Assembly: GCF_035046485.1 (NCBI RefSeq)
Contig: NC_085136.1
Location: 293,113,080-293,177,079 of the forward strand
Origin: Aedes albopictus
Lineage: Eukaryota > Arthropoda > Insecta > Diptera > Culicidae
Reading direction: 5' to 3'
DNA length: 64,000 bases
A model generated the notes under the pieces. That model was not told where the DNA came from and did no database searches. It saw nothing but the letters and a program-made list of their open reading frames with translations. A program made the position numbers and the translations under genes. This document shows, piece by piece, positions 53,706 through 64,000 of the stretch; within the stretch, counting starts at the first letter, position 1; every line of letters starts with the position of its first letter.

Positions 53706-56660
53706 GCAATTGCTTGAGTTAAGATTGGTAGTAATTGCTATTTGGTAATGATTGGTTATCATTCTAATAATAAAATTCATCATGTTTGAGAATTATGATG
53801 GAATTGCAAAATTTTATTTATAATCACCCATATTATGCACCGTGCCTGTTTTTTTGCTGGTTCTCTCATACACTACTGAAGCAAAAAAATCGTCCTTAAG
53901 GCGCAACCCTGAAGTCATTTCCATGGATGCATTCCAGCATAGGGGTGCCGAAATTCAGAAACCTTAAGAAACCAGCTCTGATTCTACCATTACTGCACTG
54001 AAAGGAACTTTTTTACTCGTGGGATCAAAGCTGCAGCAACTGATTGCAATTTCCTTTCCCGCTCTACTCACTGTGGATTTTCAACAAATCAGCGGACTCT
54101 TGAGTATCCATCGTCCTTAGCTCCGGAGATTTCCAGAGTGCACTGCTGAATGCTCGAAAAGTAATTGAAAAACATCGATTAAAGTGGGCCAAGTGGGCCC
54201 GCTTGAAAATGATGACGAAGATGTTGACGGAGACAAGCGAGCGGGTCCACGAGAGGATCGATGATGGTTTGCCTTTCCTATGCAAATAATAGCTTTTTCC
54301 TTGGGGTTGCGAATCTATAGGGAGCGATGCTACGCGGTGCCGCCGGTCAGTCGATTCCGGTATCATAGTCGATAAAGATGTCTTCCGTTGCGCCTTGGGA
54401 GGCGAAAGGGGAATGCAAATCAGAAAACGAAGAAGTTGTTTATTTTCTCATAAATGTGCAAATTTCAAACCTCTTCAAAGGTTGGCGATATTGATTTAAT
54501 GCAATGTTGGAAAAGAGTGATATCGGGAGCTGTGGTGGACGATGTCTTTGCTATTGAGGTAACTTCGTGTGTCACTTTTCCCCGGTGTACGTTTTTTTGT
54601 AAAGAGTCACAAATCTTTATGTTTTACGCATAAGATTGTTCAAACCTCTCCTCTTCCCATGCAATAAACTCTGGCGTTACTTATGTATGGCTTGGAGTAT
54701 GGAACAGTTTGTTCATCTACGAAATATTGAACATGAAAGACTTCACCATGACCTCAAAGCCATGAATCGTGTTCAAGGACGAACACGAATCATAGTCTCA
54801 ATCACGAATAAGCTAGTGAAAAGGTCACTTTACTAGTTATTTCACATTTACAAATCACTGAATCCCTTCATAAAACATGCATCCGAGAAATGTATTACCA
54901 TTCCAATAAACCAAACATTCCACTTTCCATTGAACACCTTCTCCAATCGAAAAAGAAAACAATCAATCTTCAACCACAAAGCCAGGTAATTGCTCGGAAA
55001 AAGTCACCCTTTCCACCGAATATTGCTCCGATGTCCCTCTGCCTCTACTGTTCACCTATCGGATGTGTATCTACCTACCTACATACGATTCCTTACTACG
55101 AAAGAAAAATATTTATTTCTTTGAATCACAGAGGCCAAAATCAATAAACAACACTGACAGACACTGAGAGACCTCTGGGCAAATGACGACGACAATGGCG
55201 CGGGTGCACGCACGCACCATAAGGAATCTCACCCACCGCCCACAATCCTGATAGCATTCCTATGGTGTCGTGCTCTTTCATGTTGTCGTGTTAGTCGGAT
55301 CATGAAAGTGCGCGGTGTAGGAGGAAGTGTGAGAGTTACCCCAGATGGATGATTTATTTATGAGAGCGATGGTAAAGCTATGTTCACTTAGAATCCGGAA
55401 TCATGTCACATTTTCTAGTGGCGCTCTGAACATAATCATCATTCTTTTGCAGCACTCTGATCATACACTAATCCTCTTTAAATGATGAAAATTTCATCGA
55501 TTTTCTTGCAACGAGTGAAAAGTTATTTCAGATTGAAGACAAGAGGAGGAAAAAAATCTTGCACAAACACGTTGAAAATTTAGCGTGGTCAGGTGCGAAA
55601 GCCGCGAAAAATGTTAATATCGTCAAAACCATTATGTGTTATGTGCACAGATGTTGTTAACCATGGCATAAGGAAGTGTCCTCGGAAGAAAAAAGCTTGG
55701 GTTCATTGATAAATCTGCTTTGAATTTGAAGAATTGGCAAGAAGTTCGAACTCTGGGCATGGTTTTTTCGCAACAAGATGATGAGAACCAAATCATACAA
55801 GGATGACAGCCTCAAGAATCGCGTGCTGCTTTTCAAAAACGCACACAAGGGATATGTAGAGGTTTTACCTATTTTGATGAGCTGCCATGACAGCCGGAGA
55901 CGTTCAGTGGTATCGTCACAGATAGGTAGTGTTTATCAACGAAAAAAACACTCAAATTTCGCGTTTTCTCAATACACTGAATTGCCCCTCATTTCGCAAT
56001 AAAACAAAAAGTTTGGTAATTTTTCTTCGGAATCCTAGTCAGACTAGTCAAGGCACTCAGGACACTGCATAGATGACCTGATTGTTGAACAAACGTGCGG
56101 AAGGCGTTGTTGCTAAAATTTACCACCGTTGTGTAGATTTTTAGAGAGGTCAACACTGAAAAAGTGAGAAAATGTATAAAAAATAAAAAATAAATAATTT
56201 CAATGATATTTTTCCATGAAAGTACAATAAATAACCTTTGTTTTGAGGGCTTCATCTTTTATGTTTGTTATTCCATCCCTAGATATACGTGATTTTGTCA
56301 TTCCGGATTCTAAATGAACATAGCTTTATGCAGGTCGGATCGGGGTGGCACACAAGATGAGAATGACAATTATTTGACAATTTTTTAAACATTATTCTAC
56401 TAAAAAACATTCTGAGTACTCCAAACTTTCATGAAACCCACAAAGATTATAAGTACCGAGAAAGGCGTCATGTAACCTTGTCTAGAAAGCAGAGTTTAAA
56501 ATTGTCATTGTCAACGAGTAAAATCAAAGTGAATTTTGAAAATTTTAAACTGAGGGATCAAAATGAAATTCATTTGGGTGAATTTATTTCATTTCATTTC
56601 ATTTTGGATCTTAGAATTTTGTACACACTGCTGGAAATACATCCTGTTTTTGTACGTGGG
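53706..56660. other. Complex, mostly unique-looking sequence
   Basis: About 3 kb with few repeat phrases and balanced composition. The longest open frame (54366-54064, minus, 100 codons) has no recognised domain. No tRNA, SINE or mobile-element ends were identified. Likely host intronic or intergenic sequence. Confidence 0.45.
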
Positions 56661-57292
56661 GTTATCCGTACTTTGTTCTGAAAGTTTTCCAGAACTTACC
56701 TAGAAGCTCATTAGGTCTTTGTCTAGGAAGACTTCCTGCTTTGGTCCGAAAAATCTGCCAGATATTGTCCTGAAACCCCTCCAGACCTCAGATTTTGACC
56801 TTGTCCAGAGTCGTAAAGCCTGAAATTCATAGACACAAATATGATGGAAAATGGACACACTGGGATGGAAAATTGCGAAAAAAAAGTCCACGTCCACGTA
56901 GTTCTGGTAGGATTTGAACCCACGTCTCCTCAATTCGCTAGAGAGGGTACGTTAACCAACTTCGCCACAGAACAGGTAACGATTCTGCGGAGCCGAAAGC
57001 CAACCTGAATCCAACGCTCGTCATACTCTTGTCCAGAGAGCTTTGTCCTAAAAGAAAGTGTAGCAGACCGTCATTGAAGACCCGACAGCAGTCTATACCT
57101 TGTCCCGACAGCTTTCCAGACTATGTCCTGAAATCCAGATTCGTTTTAAAAATCCACAGTTTTGAGGTCCAAAAAGTTTTCCAGGCTTTGTCCAACTAAA
57201 TTTCCAAACTTTATACTTGTTCACGCATGCGTTCGCACCGATCATTGAATCCACGGCATTACACAGAGTTTGTGTTTTGACGTATGAATTGC
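56661..57292. repeat. Degenerate TTGTCCAGA/CTTTCCAGAC minisatellite
   Basis: Units like 'ctttgtcctgaaa' and 'ccttccagacctt' repeat every 15-25 bases (56690-56820 and 57000-57200), on either side of a tRNA-like insertion. Confidence 0.6.
56900..56974 (-). ncRNA. tRNA-like sequence (SINE head or tRNA pseudogene)
   Basis: On the minus strand: TGTTCTG...CAGAACT acceptor-like pairing (six of seven), A box TGGCGAAGTTGG (consensus), and B box GGTTCAAATCC within a 5-bp TPsiC-like stem-loop (GTGGG/CCTAC). The anticodon arm does not fold into a 5-bp stem with 7-base loop, so it is not a functional tRNA. Both Pol III boxes are intact. Downstream sequence ('gtggacgtggac') suggests a SINE body. Confidence 0.55.
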
Positions 57293-57300
57293 CTTCTGAC

Positions 57301-57698
57301 CAGGGATGCCACACACTTAATTTGGAATACCGTGTTCGGTAAATTTTTGATGAAAATAGAACAGCTGAATACAGCTATACGACTTTGTTTACCTTTTGCA
57401 CCCGGTTTTGACAGTTGGTGTACTGAGCCTCAATTAAATCGATTACCGAAGCTACCGAAATAGTTCTGCTGTTCTATTTCCGTCAAAAAAGTGCTGAACA
57501 GGCAACTCAGGACTGAGTGTGCATATATACAGATTTATCTGTATTATACAGATTTTTGAGCACCCGCACAGATTTCGTTTTATATGAAATACAGATTTTT
57601 GAGCCTGAGGGGTCATTTTATTTTTGTATGGGATACAGATTTTTCTCCTAAATTTTGTATGAGATACAGATTTTTGAAAATATCTTCTGGCATCCTTG
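57301..57698. mobile_element. hAT-like MITE with 8-bp target duplication
   Basis: Termini CAGGGATGCCA (57301) and TGGCATCCTTG (57688-57698) are inverted repeats of hAT type (CAGGG start). CTTCTGAC at 57293-57300 is exactly repeated at 57699-57706, the 8-bp duplication typical of hAT transposases. The right half contains several 'ATACAGATTTTTGA' repeats. No ORF is present. A second palindromic element is nested inside. Confidence 0.88.
57335..57498. repeat. Nested inverted repeat inside the hAT-like MITE
   Basis: The 35-base arms 57335-57369 and 57464-57498 are inverted repeats with several mismatches; the shared core is GAAATAGAACAGC/GCTGTTCTATTTC-like. They probably form a separate foldback MITE that inserted into the hAT-like element. 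Confidence 0.65.
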
Positions 57699-57706
57699 CT
57701 TCTGAC

Positions 57707-58304
57707 GTTAACTTCCGCCGTGTGACACTTATATAAGGAAATCTAGCAGTCTATTCTACATTCCTTCGTTTCCTCGACATCGTCGCCATCTCGCTACAGT
57801 TAATGTCCGCCACGTGCCAAGGAGGTTGGTCGTCTAGAATCACGGTTCCCATCCTTGGCTCTCGCGACCATCCAGTCTGTCGTCACTGCGCTTTTCGTAA
57901 AACAATCGAAGCGTGCCTGCAAGCGGTTGGAGGGTCGCGAAACGAAGGTTGGGAAGCTATGGTCTAGAACATTCTCTTGTACAAGGCATTCACATTCCAA
58001 CACCTGTAACACTTTTTTTTAAACTGTACGGTCTTCCACCTTGTAGAATGATTTGCAGAATTCCCAGAAATGCTTCACATCATGTCTCGATACGTCTGAA
58101 GCAACTGGTGACTTTCTTGAAGGACGTCGATAAAACACATGTGAAACTCTAGTCATTAGACGACGAAAGCCTGAATCAATACCTGTAAGTCCGCATGGAT
58201 TTCGAGTTCAGTGTTTTCCTCTTGAAGGGTTTCCTACTTTTCGTTACTAAATCTACAGACCCTACATCACCACTTGCCTCCCACTCACCTGCATAAACTC
58301 CGCC
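57707..58304. other. Unassigned sequence
   Basis: Complex sequence between the MITE and the RTE. Part of it (from about 58140) may be RTE 3' flank. No gene is recognised. Confidence 0.35.
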
Positions 58305-60835
58305 AATTCATTTCATTCATTTAGTTAACATCAAATTCATGATAATACTGACTCAACAATTTGCCGCCATAATACTCGATTTGCAGCTGCAGCTCTCCAA
58401 CGTTGGTCACGCCCAACACTCGCCGGATCACGCTCCACCTGGTCCCACCATCGTGCTCTCTGTGCTCCACGCCTTCTTGTACCAACCGGATGGTTAGCAA
58501 ACACCAACTTTGCAGGGTTGTTGTCCGGCATTCTTGCAACATGCCCTGCCCACCGTATTCTTCCGGCTTTGGCCGCTTTCTGGATGCTGGGTTCGCCGTA
58601 AAGTGCAGCGAGCTCGTGGTTCATTCTTCTCCGCCACACACCGTTCTCCTGCTCGCCGCCGAAGATCGTCCTTAGCACCCGTCGCTCGAAAACTCCGTGT
58701 GCTTGTAGGTCCTCCTCGAGCATCGTCCATGTCTCGTGTCCGTAGAAAACCACCGGTCTTATTAGCATCTTGTACATGGTACATTTGGTGCGGGGGTAAA
58801 TCTTTTTTGACCGCAGTTTCTTCTGGAGCCCGTAGTAGGCATGACTTCCACGCATCATCATGCGCCTTCGTATTTCACGACTCACGTTATCGTCAGCCGT
58901 TCACAAGGAACCGAGGTAGATGACCACCTCGAAAGTATCCCCGTCTATCGTAACATTGCTGCCAAGGCTTGTCTTATCTCGCTCAGTCCCACCTACTAGC
59001 ATGTACTTTGTCTTAGCCGCATTCAGTACCAGTCCGATTTTGCTGCTTCACGTTTCAGGCGGGTGTGCACTGCAGCTCTGTAACCGTTTTTAATGTTCTC
59101 GCGATAATATCCATGTTGCCCGCAAAGCAGACAAATTGCCCGGATTTTGTGAAAATTGTTCCCCGGCTGTTGAGTCCGACTCGTCGCATCACACCTTCCA
59201 GAGCAATGTTGAAGAGTAGGCATAAGAGCCCATCACCTTGTCGCAGTCCCCGGCGAGATTCGAATGAACTGGATAGTTCACCCGAAATCCTTACGCTCTT
59301 CTGAACACCGTCCATCGTTGCTCTTATCAGTCTGGTAAGCTTCCCGGGAAAACTGTTCTCGTCCATGATTTTCCATAGCTCTGTGCGGTCGATACTGTCG
59401 TATGCCGCTTTGAAGTCGGTGAACAGGTGGTGCGTTGGGACCTGGTATTCACGGCATTTCGGGAGGATTTGCCGTACGGTGAAGATCTGGTCGATGAAAC
59501 CGGCTTGGTAACCTCTCACGAACACATTTACTTTAGGTTAAAGGCGACGGAAGATGATCTGGGATAGCACTTTGTAGGCGGCATTCAAAATGGTGATCGC
59601 TCGAAAGTTCTCACACATTACTTTGTCGCCTTTTTTGTGGATGGGACAGATTATCCCTTCCTTCCACTATTCCGGTAGCTGTTCTGTTTCCCAGATCTTG
59701 ACTACTAACTGGTGCAGATAGGTGGCCAACTTTTCCGGCCCCATCTTGATGAGTTCTGCTGCGATACCGTCCTTACCAGCTGATTTGTTGTTTTTGAGCT
59801 GGTGGATGGCGTCCTTAACTTCCCTCTGCGTGGGAGTTGGTTCGTTTCCATCCTTCGCTACAACAACATAGTCATTTCCTCCGCTGCCTTGATCGCCCGT
59901 GCCTGCATTCTCTTCGCCATTCAGGTGCTCGTCGATGTGCTGCTTCCACCTTTCGATCACCTCACGTTTGTCCGTCAGGAGGCTCCCGTCCTTATCCCTG
60001 TACATTTCGGCTTGCGGCACGTAGCCTGTGCGGGATGCGTTGAGCTTCTGGTAGAACTTACGTGTTTCTTGTGAACGGCACAGCAGTTCCATTTCCTCGC
60101 ACTCCGCTTCTTCCAGGCGGCGCCTTTTCTCCCGGAAGAGACGGGTCGGCTGCTTCCGCTTCTGTCTGTATCGCTCCACATTCTGTCGGGTTTCATGCTG
60201 CAGCATTACCGCCCGCGCTGCGGCCTTCTCCTCCAGAACCGCACTGCACTCTTCGTCGAACCAATCGTTTCGTTGACTCCGTTCTACGTACCCAGTAGTG
60301 CTCTCAGCTGAATTGTTGATGGCTGCTTTGACTGTACTCCAGCAGTCCTCTAGAGGGGCCACATCGAGCACACCCTCGTCCGGCAACGCTGTCTCGAGAT
60401 TCTGCGCGTATGCGGTGGCGACATCCGGTTGCTTCAGTCGCTCTAGATCGTACTGGGGCGGCCGCCGGTACTGTACATTGTTAATAACTGAGAGTTCTGG
60501 GCGCAGTTTAACCATCACCACGATAGGTGCTGGCGTCGATAATGTCGGAGAAGTGTCGTCCATCAATCAGAACGTGGTCGATTTGCGATCCCGTTTTTTA
60601 TGGTGATCGTTACGGGAGGCTGTGCTGGAAGAAGGTGCTTCGAATGACCATGTTCTTGGAGGCGGCGAAATCGATGAGGCGTAGGCCATTTTCGTTCGTC
60701 AGCTGATGGGCGCTGAATTTTCCAATCGTCGGTCTGAATTCCTTCTCCTGGCCTACCTGAGCAGCGTTTGGAGATGCCCTCAAGCTAATTAAAACCATCA
60801 CCATCAGTGCTGACAACTATCTGGTGGCGTAGAAC
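58305..60835 (-). mobile_element. RTE-clade (JAM1-like) non-LTR retrotransposon, 5'-truncated, dead
   Basis: A minus-strand element with, from high to low coordinates, the end of the endonuclease, linker, RT and C-terminal region, then a short 3' UTR. The 3' end has ATGAATGAAATGAATT-like repeats at about 58305-58322. The catalytic endonuclease N-terminus is absent. ORF fragments are listed separately. Confidence 0.82.
58337..60816 (-). pseudogene. RTE ORF remnants: endonuclease C-terminus, linker, RT, C-terminal domain
   Basis: 60816-60610 encodes EFRPTIGKFSAHQLTNENGL and LIDFAASKNMVIRSTFF (endonuclease C-terminal part). 60566-59667 encodes the VMVKLRPELSVINN end, a ~200-residue basic linker and LKNNKSAGKDGIAAELIKMGP. 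59525-59055 encodes RT with FTDFKAAYDSIDR (motif A intact) and GLRQGDGLLCLLFNIAL (B). Motif C reads FVCFAGNMDII where FADD would be expected, so both catalytic aspartates are lost. 58885-58337 carries YGHETWTMLEEDL, VLRTIFGGEQENGVWRRR, WAGHVARMPDNNPAKLV and a C-terminal Arg/Trp region. Breaks occur near 60600, 59600 and 58900-59055. It cannot encode active enzyme. Confidence 0.85.
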
Positions 60836-61239
60836 ATACTGGTTGTACGTAGGCTCTCCCTTTCTTGTTGAGAAGTTCAAGGCGAATGTCTGTCTATGAA
60901 AACAGCTGGAAGAAAGGACAGAGCTCTGGTACAAACTCTTGATCAGAATCAGAGTAGCAGACTGGGTCCTACCACAAGACGAGACGGGGAGGAGTGCTCG
61001 TCTACAAAGGCCAACATAGTGTTCAACAAATCCACGACCTTCCCACAGCGTGGAGTCACCGTCCTGCAGACTATCAGCAAATCAAATGAAGTTCTGCCTC
61101 AGAGATCCCTTAAGAAGTCCGATTCTTGCTCCGTCACCAGTCACGAGGCTAGTCAGCGCAATTATTGCATGTCCCTTATCTGTTTCAATCACCATCCCTT
61201 GTCCCCATGCGCCGTATTGTCGAAAATGATCATCGAAGA

Positions 61240-61400
61240 TAAGGAGAAAGATGTCCGACGCCTCCAACTTCGCCGCAATCAAAAGGGCCACCAAGTTCGG
61301 GAATGCCCGTTGTTTAGCACCTGTCTTGAATGTAGAAGTCGCCATCCCACTCTACTCTATCCCGGGGAAGTTCCTCCCGTGTCTGCAAACTCCAGCTCCT
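61240..61400 (+). pseudogene. Possible BEL/Pao-type gag zinc-knuckle remnant
   Basis: Within an open frame (60896-61567, 223 codons) the stretch LRRNQKGHQVRECP..TCLECRSRHPTLLYPG resembles the gag-pol boundary of BEL/Pao LTR retrotransposons, where a GH..CP zinc knuckle precedes a CxxCxxRHHTLLH segment. The first Cys residues are gone, and the rest of the frame has no recognisable protease or RT. This is an old fragment. The assignment is tentative. Confidence 0.4.
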
Positions 61401-61649
61401 CTGAATCTCGACTGGCTGCCATTGTTCTCGTCACTGCTAATCTACCATCCACATCCGAAGACGTCTTCTCTTGGGAAATTCCGGACGGAATTCAACTCGT
61501 TTACCCCGTTCAACTCGTATTGAGAGCGTATATCTTCTTCTACCTCTTCAAAGTGACCGGTCGGTGAGTAACGACCAACCCTAGTCAACTCCATTCTAGG
61601 TAGGGTCGTATCTGGATAAACTCCGTCACGTAATCCTGAGCTAGGTGCG

Positions 61650-61745
61650 TCAAAAGTGGTCGCCATTTGTTGCAATTCTGCGGTGTGAAATAAAAATAAG
61701 TGACCACAGAATTTTCAACTTTACTACGACGGTTTCCAAAGAAAA
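61650..61745. other. Possible LTR remnant
   Basis: 'tggtcgccatttgttgcaattctgcgg' (61658-61684) resembles a primer-binding-site/LTR edge (TGTTGCAA start) next to the gag-like remnant. No second LTR is present, and orientation is ambiguous. Confidence 0.25.
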
Positions 61746-62786
61746 ATTATCAAATTAAATTATCATGTTACAGAGAGTTTCAGAAAATCATTCATGTGTT
61801 CCTTCAGAAATATCATAAAGAATTATTTTGCGAAATCTAGCATGAATTGCTTCACCAGTTCCTCCATGAGTTTTCACAAATTATTTCAGAAATTATTTGA
61901 AAAATTTGCACAGGGTTTACTTCAGAAATTCTTCCGGATGTTTATGCAGGAGTTTCTCTAGGCATTCGTTTGGAGAGTTTATCGGATATTTCTTCACGGA
62001 AATTTTCCAAAAATTTCTCCAGAAATTCATACAAATACCCTCACGGATTCTTTTCAAAAAATCTTCCATGGATTCATTTGGAAAATTTCTTCAGAGAAAG
62101 TTGTTTCAAAGCTTCTTGAATGATTTACTTCAAAAATTTCTCTTTTTTTTTTCTAAAAACCATCCATGAGCTTTAGTGGAAATTCCTCCAGGATTTTTCC
62201 CAAAAATTCGTTCAGAAATTCCCTCAGAAATTTCTTTAGGCATATATTCAAAAATTTCTCTAGATATTTCTTTGATAAAACAAGGATTTCACCAGAAATT
62301 CAAAAAGCAACTTCCAATTTCTCCAGAAATTCCAATAGGTATTGCTCCAATAGTTTCACAAAGAGTTGTGTAAGTAAGTTTGTATGAATTTCTGCAGAAA
62401 TTCCTCCAGAGATTTCTTTAGAAAATTCTATTTTTTGTGAACCTTTCCAGATTTTTTTCCGAAAAACCCTTCGGAAATTCCTTTAAGCTCTTTCAAACGT
62501 TCTTCCAAAGATTTATTCCAAAATTTTCTCCGAGGTTTGCTTTAGAAATTAATCCAGGGATGTTGTTTTTGAAAATCTTAATTTCTGTCAAAAAATCTTC
62601 CTGGTGTTTGTTTAGAAATTTCTCGAGGTACTCTTTAAAAAATGTGAGATCCATTCGAGAATTTCCTCCAGGGACAGGGATTCCTATTCCTATTAGGAGT
62701 TCTACAAAAAAATTACCAGGTATTCTTTCAGAAAATCCAAGGATTACTTTGAAATCCACAGACTTTTTGATAATTATTCTATTAAC
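61746..62786. repeat. Degenerate TTCCTCCAGAAATT minisatellite, T-rich
   Basis: Units such as 'ttcctccagagatttc' and 'tttctccagaaattcc' with 12-15 base spacing, into which the next retroelement inserted. Confidence 0.75.
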
Positions 62787-62806
62787 CTTTGCTGAAATCC
62801 ACATAG
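62787..62806. repeat. 20-bp target duplication, left copy
   Basis: CTTTGCTGAAATCCACATAG, identical to 63904-63923. The pair brackets the retroelement. Confidence 0.9.
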
Positions 62807-63903
62807 CATAGCATAGCATAGCCGACCGTACACATCCTGGGGTGGCTGTCGATAGAGAAGTTTAATGCGCCAGAAAATTTGCCTGGGACTTGACAAACCT
62901 TTCATTTAACGAACTCTCGACACCTGGCCAGGTCCTTACGATCAGCGGGGATGGGGAGGAAATGTTTATTAGATATCTACTCAGAATATGTCCAAGAACT
63001 TGGCCCACTTCATAGATATCTGGAGTTGGAAATTGGATAGGGTTTAATGGGGTGCTTTCCTTGGTGAAAAAGCGTACGAGAAATTGTCATGGTTTAATCA
63101 TTTACCTGGTTACCACTGAAAAAGTAAAAATAAGCATTAATCAAGTCGCACAAATTTCGTAGGTAGTACAGCCATAGACCACAGTTGTGAGGATTGCCTC
63201 CTTTCCGTCGGATACAAAACACAAAGATTGGAGACTTCTCTCTGACTTCTCAACAAGACTGACGCAATCCTCCAACAGTCTAGAGTTGTCCTGGCCTCGT
63301 TCTTGCGACTGCTGAGGAATATGAAAGGATGGTTAGTTAAACACCTAAAGAAAGGTGTAGAAAGTTCTACGACCTCTCGGGCCTAGGAGTCAAGGCAATA
63401 TGGGTGTTCTAGATGTTGATAGTGGAAGGGCACTTCAAAGGAACCGCATCCTTCGTTCAGGTCAACGTTCAGGTACACCATTATAGACTGATCCGAAATA
63501 GTTATCTGCCCAATACGTCTTGGTTTCCTCGTCATCTTAATGGCATTTATTTGTATTACTTGATTTTTCGGTTGAGAATCTGAAATATTACATAATATTA
63601 ACATTGACGCCGAATAAGCTACATATTAGTGATACGCTCGCCACAGTTACATATGTTTACAATATAATGTGTATCATACAATAAATTTACCTGAATCCTG
63701 CTGAAATAAAATATTGATTAGCAGCAAAATTGGAACAAAAATATAACATAAACATCAAAAAAGTGCATCAAACTTTGATCTTGGAATATTTGTAAACTAC
63801 TGCCTTATTACATTAGGCAGGAAAATTTCAAGATCAAAATTTGATTTGGTAGATCTTACGCCGTAACGCACCATTCTGAGGTGATCTACCCACGTTACGG
63901 GTT
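62807..63903 (-). mobile_element. Non-autonomous retroelement with (CTATG)n tail and ribozyme-like 5' end
   Basis: 1,097 bp between identical 20-bp duplications. On the minus strand it starts AACCCGTAACGTGGGTAG, contains no RT and ends in CGGTCGGCTATGCTATGCTATG. The tail unit CTATG is also the first five bases of the target on that strand, consistent with target-primed reverse transcription initiated by short base-pairing. Because both a structured 5' end and the 3' tail are present, this is probably a complete short element, not a 5'-truncated LINE. An internal minus frame (63604-63383, 73 codons) has no recognised domain. Confidence 0.78.
63848..63900 (-). ncRNA. Candidate HDV-like self-cleaving ribozyme
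   Basis: On the minus strand the order is CCGTAACG, TG, GGTAGATC, ACC-TCAGAAT-GGT, G, CGTTACGG, CGTAA, GATCTACC. The two 8-bp helices interlock (P1 63893-63900 with 63861-63868; P2 63883-63890 with 63848-63855). A 3-bp hairpin with 7-base loop sits between (63870-63882). This is the P1-P2-P3-P1'-P2' order of the hepatitis-delta-type double pseudoknot. CGTAA would be the J4/2 segment with the catalytic C, and P4 would be absent. It lies 3 bases inside the element's 5' end, where such ribozymes process R2/RTE-type transcripts. Activity is inference. Confidence 0.55.
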
Positions 63904-63923
63904 CTTTGCTGAAATCCACATAG
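63904..63923. repeat. 20-bp target duplication, right copy
   Basis: Identical to 62787-62806. Confidence 0.9.
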
Positions 63924-64000
63924 TTAGAAAAAATCACCGACTTCGGTAATATTTTACGGAAGTCTCAATAGTTAAGTTTGTTTTACAGGAAAAATTCAGT

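Noticed and set aside
63383..63604. 73-codon minus-strand frame inside the 62.8-63.9 kb retroelement
   Set aside because: No recognised motif and no start context; too short to support as a gene without family conservation.

Overview
This is non-coding, repeat-dominated eukaryotic DNA. The transposon set points to a culicine mosquito, most likely Aedes. It includes tRNA-headed SINEs of the Feilai type, RTE/JAM1-like, LOA/Lian-like, Loner/L2-like and CR1-like non-LTR retrotransposons, AT-rich MITEs, and kilobases of degenerate GGAATTC-type minisatellite. I see no convincing host protein exon, rRNA or functional tRNA gene. The window could be a giant intron or intergenic DNA. A few complex non-repetitive stretches (about 26.0-27.4, 35.75-36.45, 43.2-44.6 and 53.7-56.6 kb) look like ordinary host non-coding sequence.

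Layout. 1-1.9 kb is degenerate array. 1.9-16.1 kb is a four-deep nest. A minus-strand Loner/L2-like LINE (1881-16088) is split by a 5'-truncated plus-strand LOA-type LINE (2681-12892) flanked by 139-bp direct repeats. The LOA is split by a DNA transposon (4421-11352) with CCCAARTAACAC termini. The transposon is split by a 4.9-kb CR1-like LINE (4433-9369) with a 6-bp target duplication and a complete 980-codon endonuclease/reverse transcriptase ORF. Its ORF1 comes in two overlapping frames with an in-phase A-AAA-AAC heptamer in the overlap.

16.2-35.7 kb is degenerate minisatellite of several families. It is punctuated by MITEs (16.8, 27.5, 28.0 and 28.9 kb), a SINE (23.0 kb), a decayed RTE (25.2-26.0 kb), ~155-bp tandem repeats (30.6-32.1 kb) and a hammerhead-like relic (35.14 kb). 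36.5-37.6 kb is an octanucleotide satellite. 38.2 kb is a SINE. 39.06-41.43 kb is a probable DNA transposon with internal ~150-bp tandem repeats.

41.4-47.6 kb holds two inverted copies of an ~0.8-kb SINE-containing repeat. One abuts a perfect (AAAGC)162 array. The other interrupts a dead RTE. 47.6-51.75 kb is degenerate array with a palindromic MITE at 48.0 kb. 51.88-53.21 kb is a TA-flanked MITE. 57.3-57.7 kb is a hAT-like MITE with an 8-bp target duplication. 58.3-60.8 kb is a dead minus-strand RTE. 61.2-61.7 kb is a faint BEL/Pao relic. 62.8-63.9 kb is a minus-strand retroelement with 20-bp target duplications, a (CTATG)n tail and, at its 5' end, a 53-nt segment whose helices interlock as in HDV-like ribozymes.

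The elements do not cooperate as a pathway. The content records layered insertions into expanding simple and degenerate repeats. Only the CR1-like element looks young enough to be competent or recently competent. All identifications are by eye from motifs and repeats. No alignment or folding was run.
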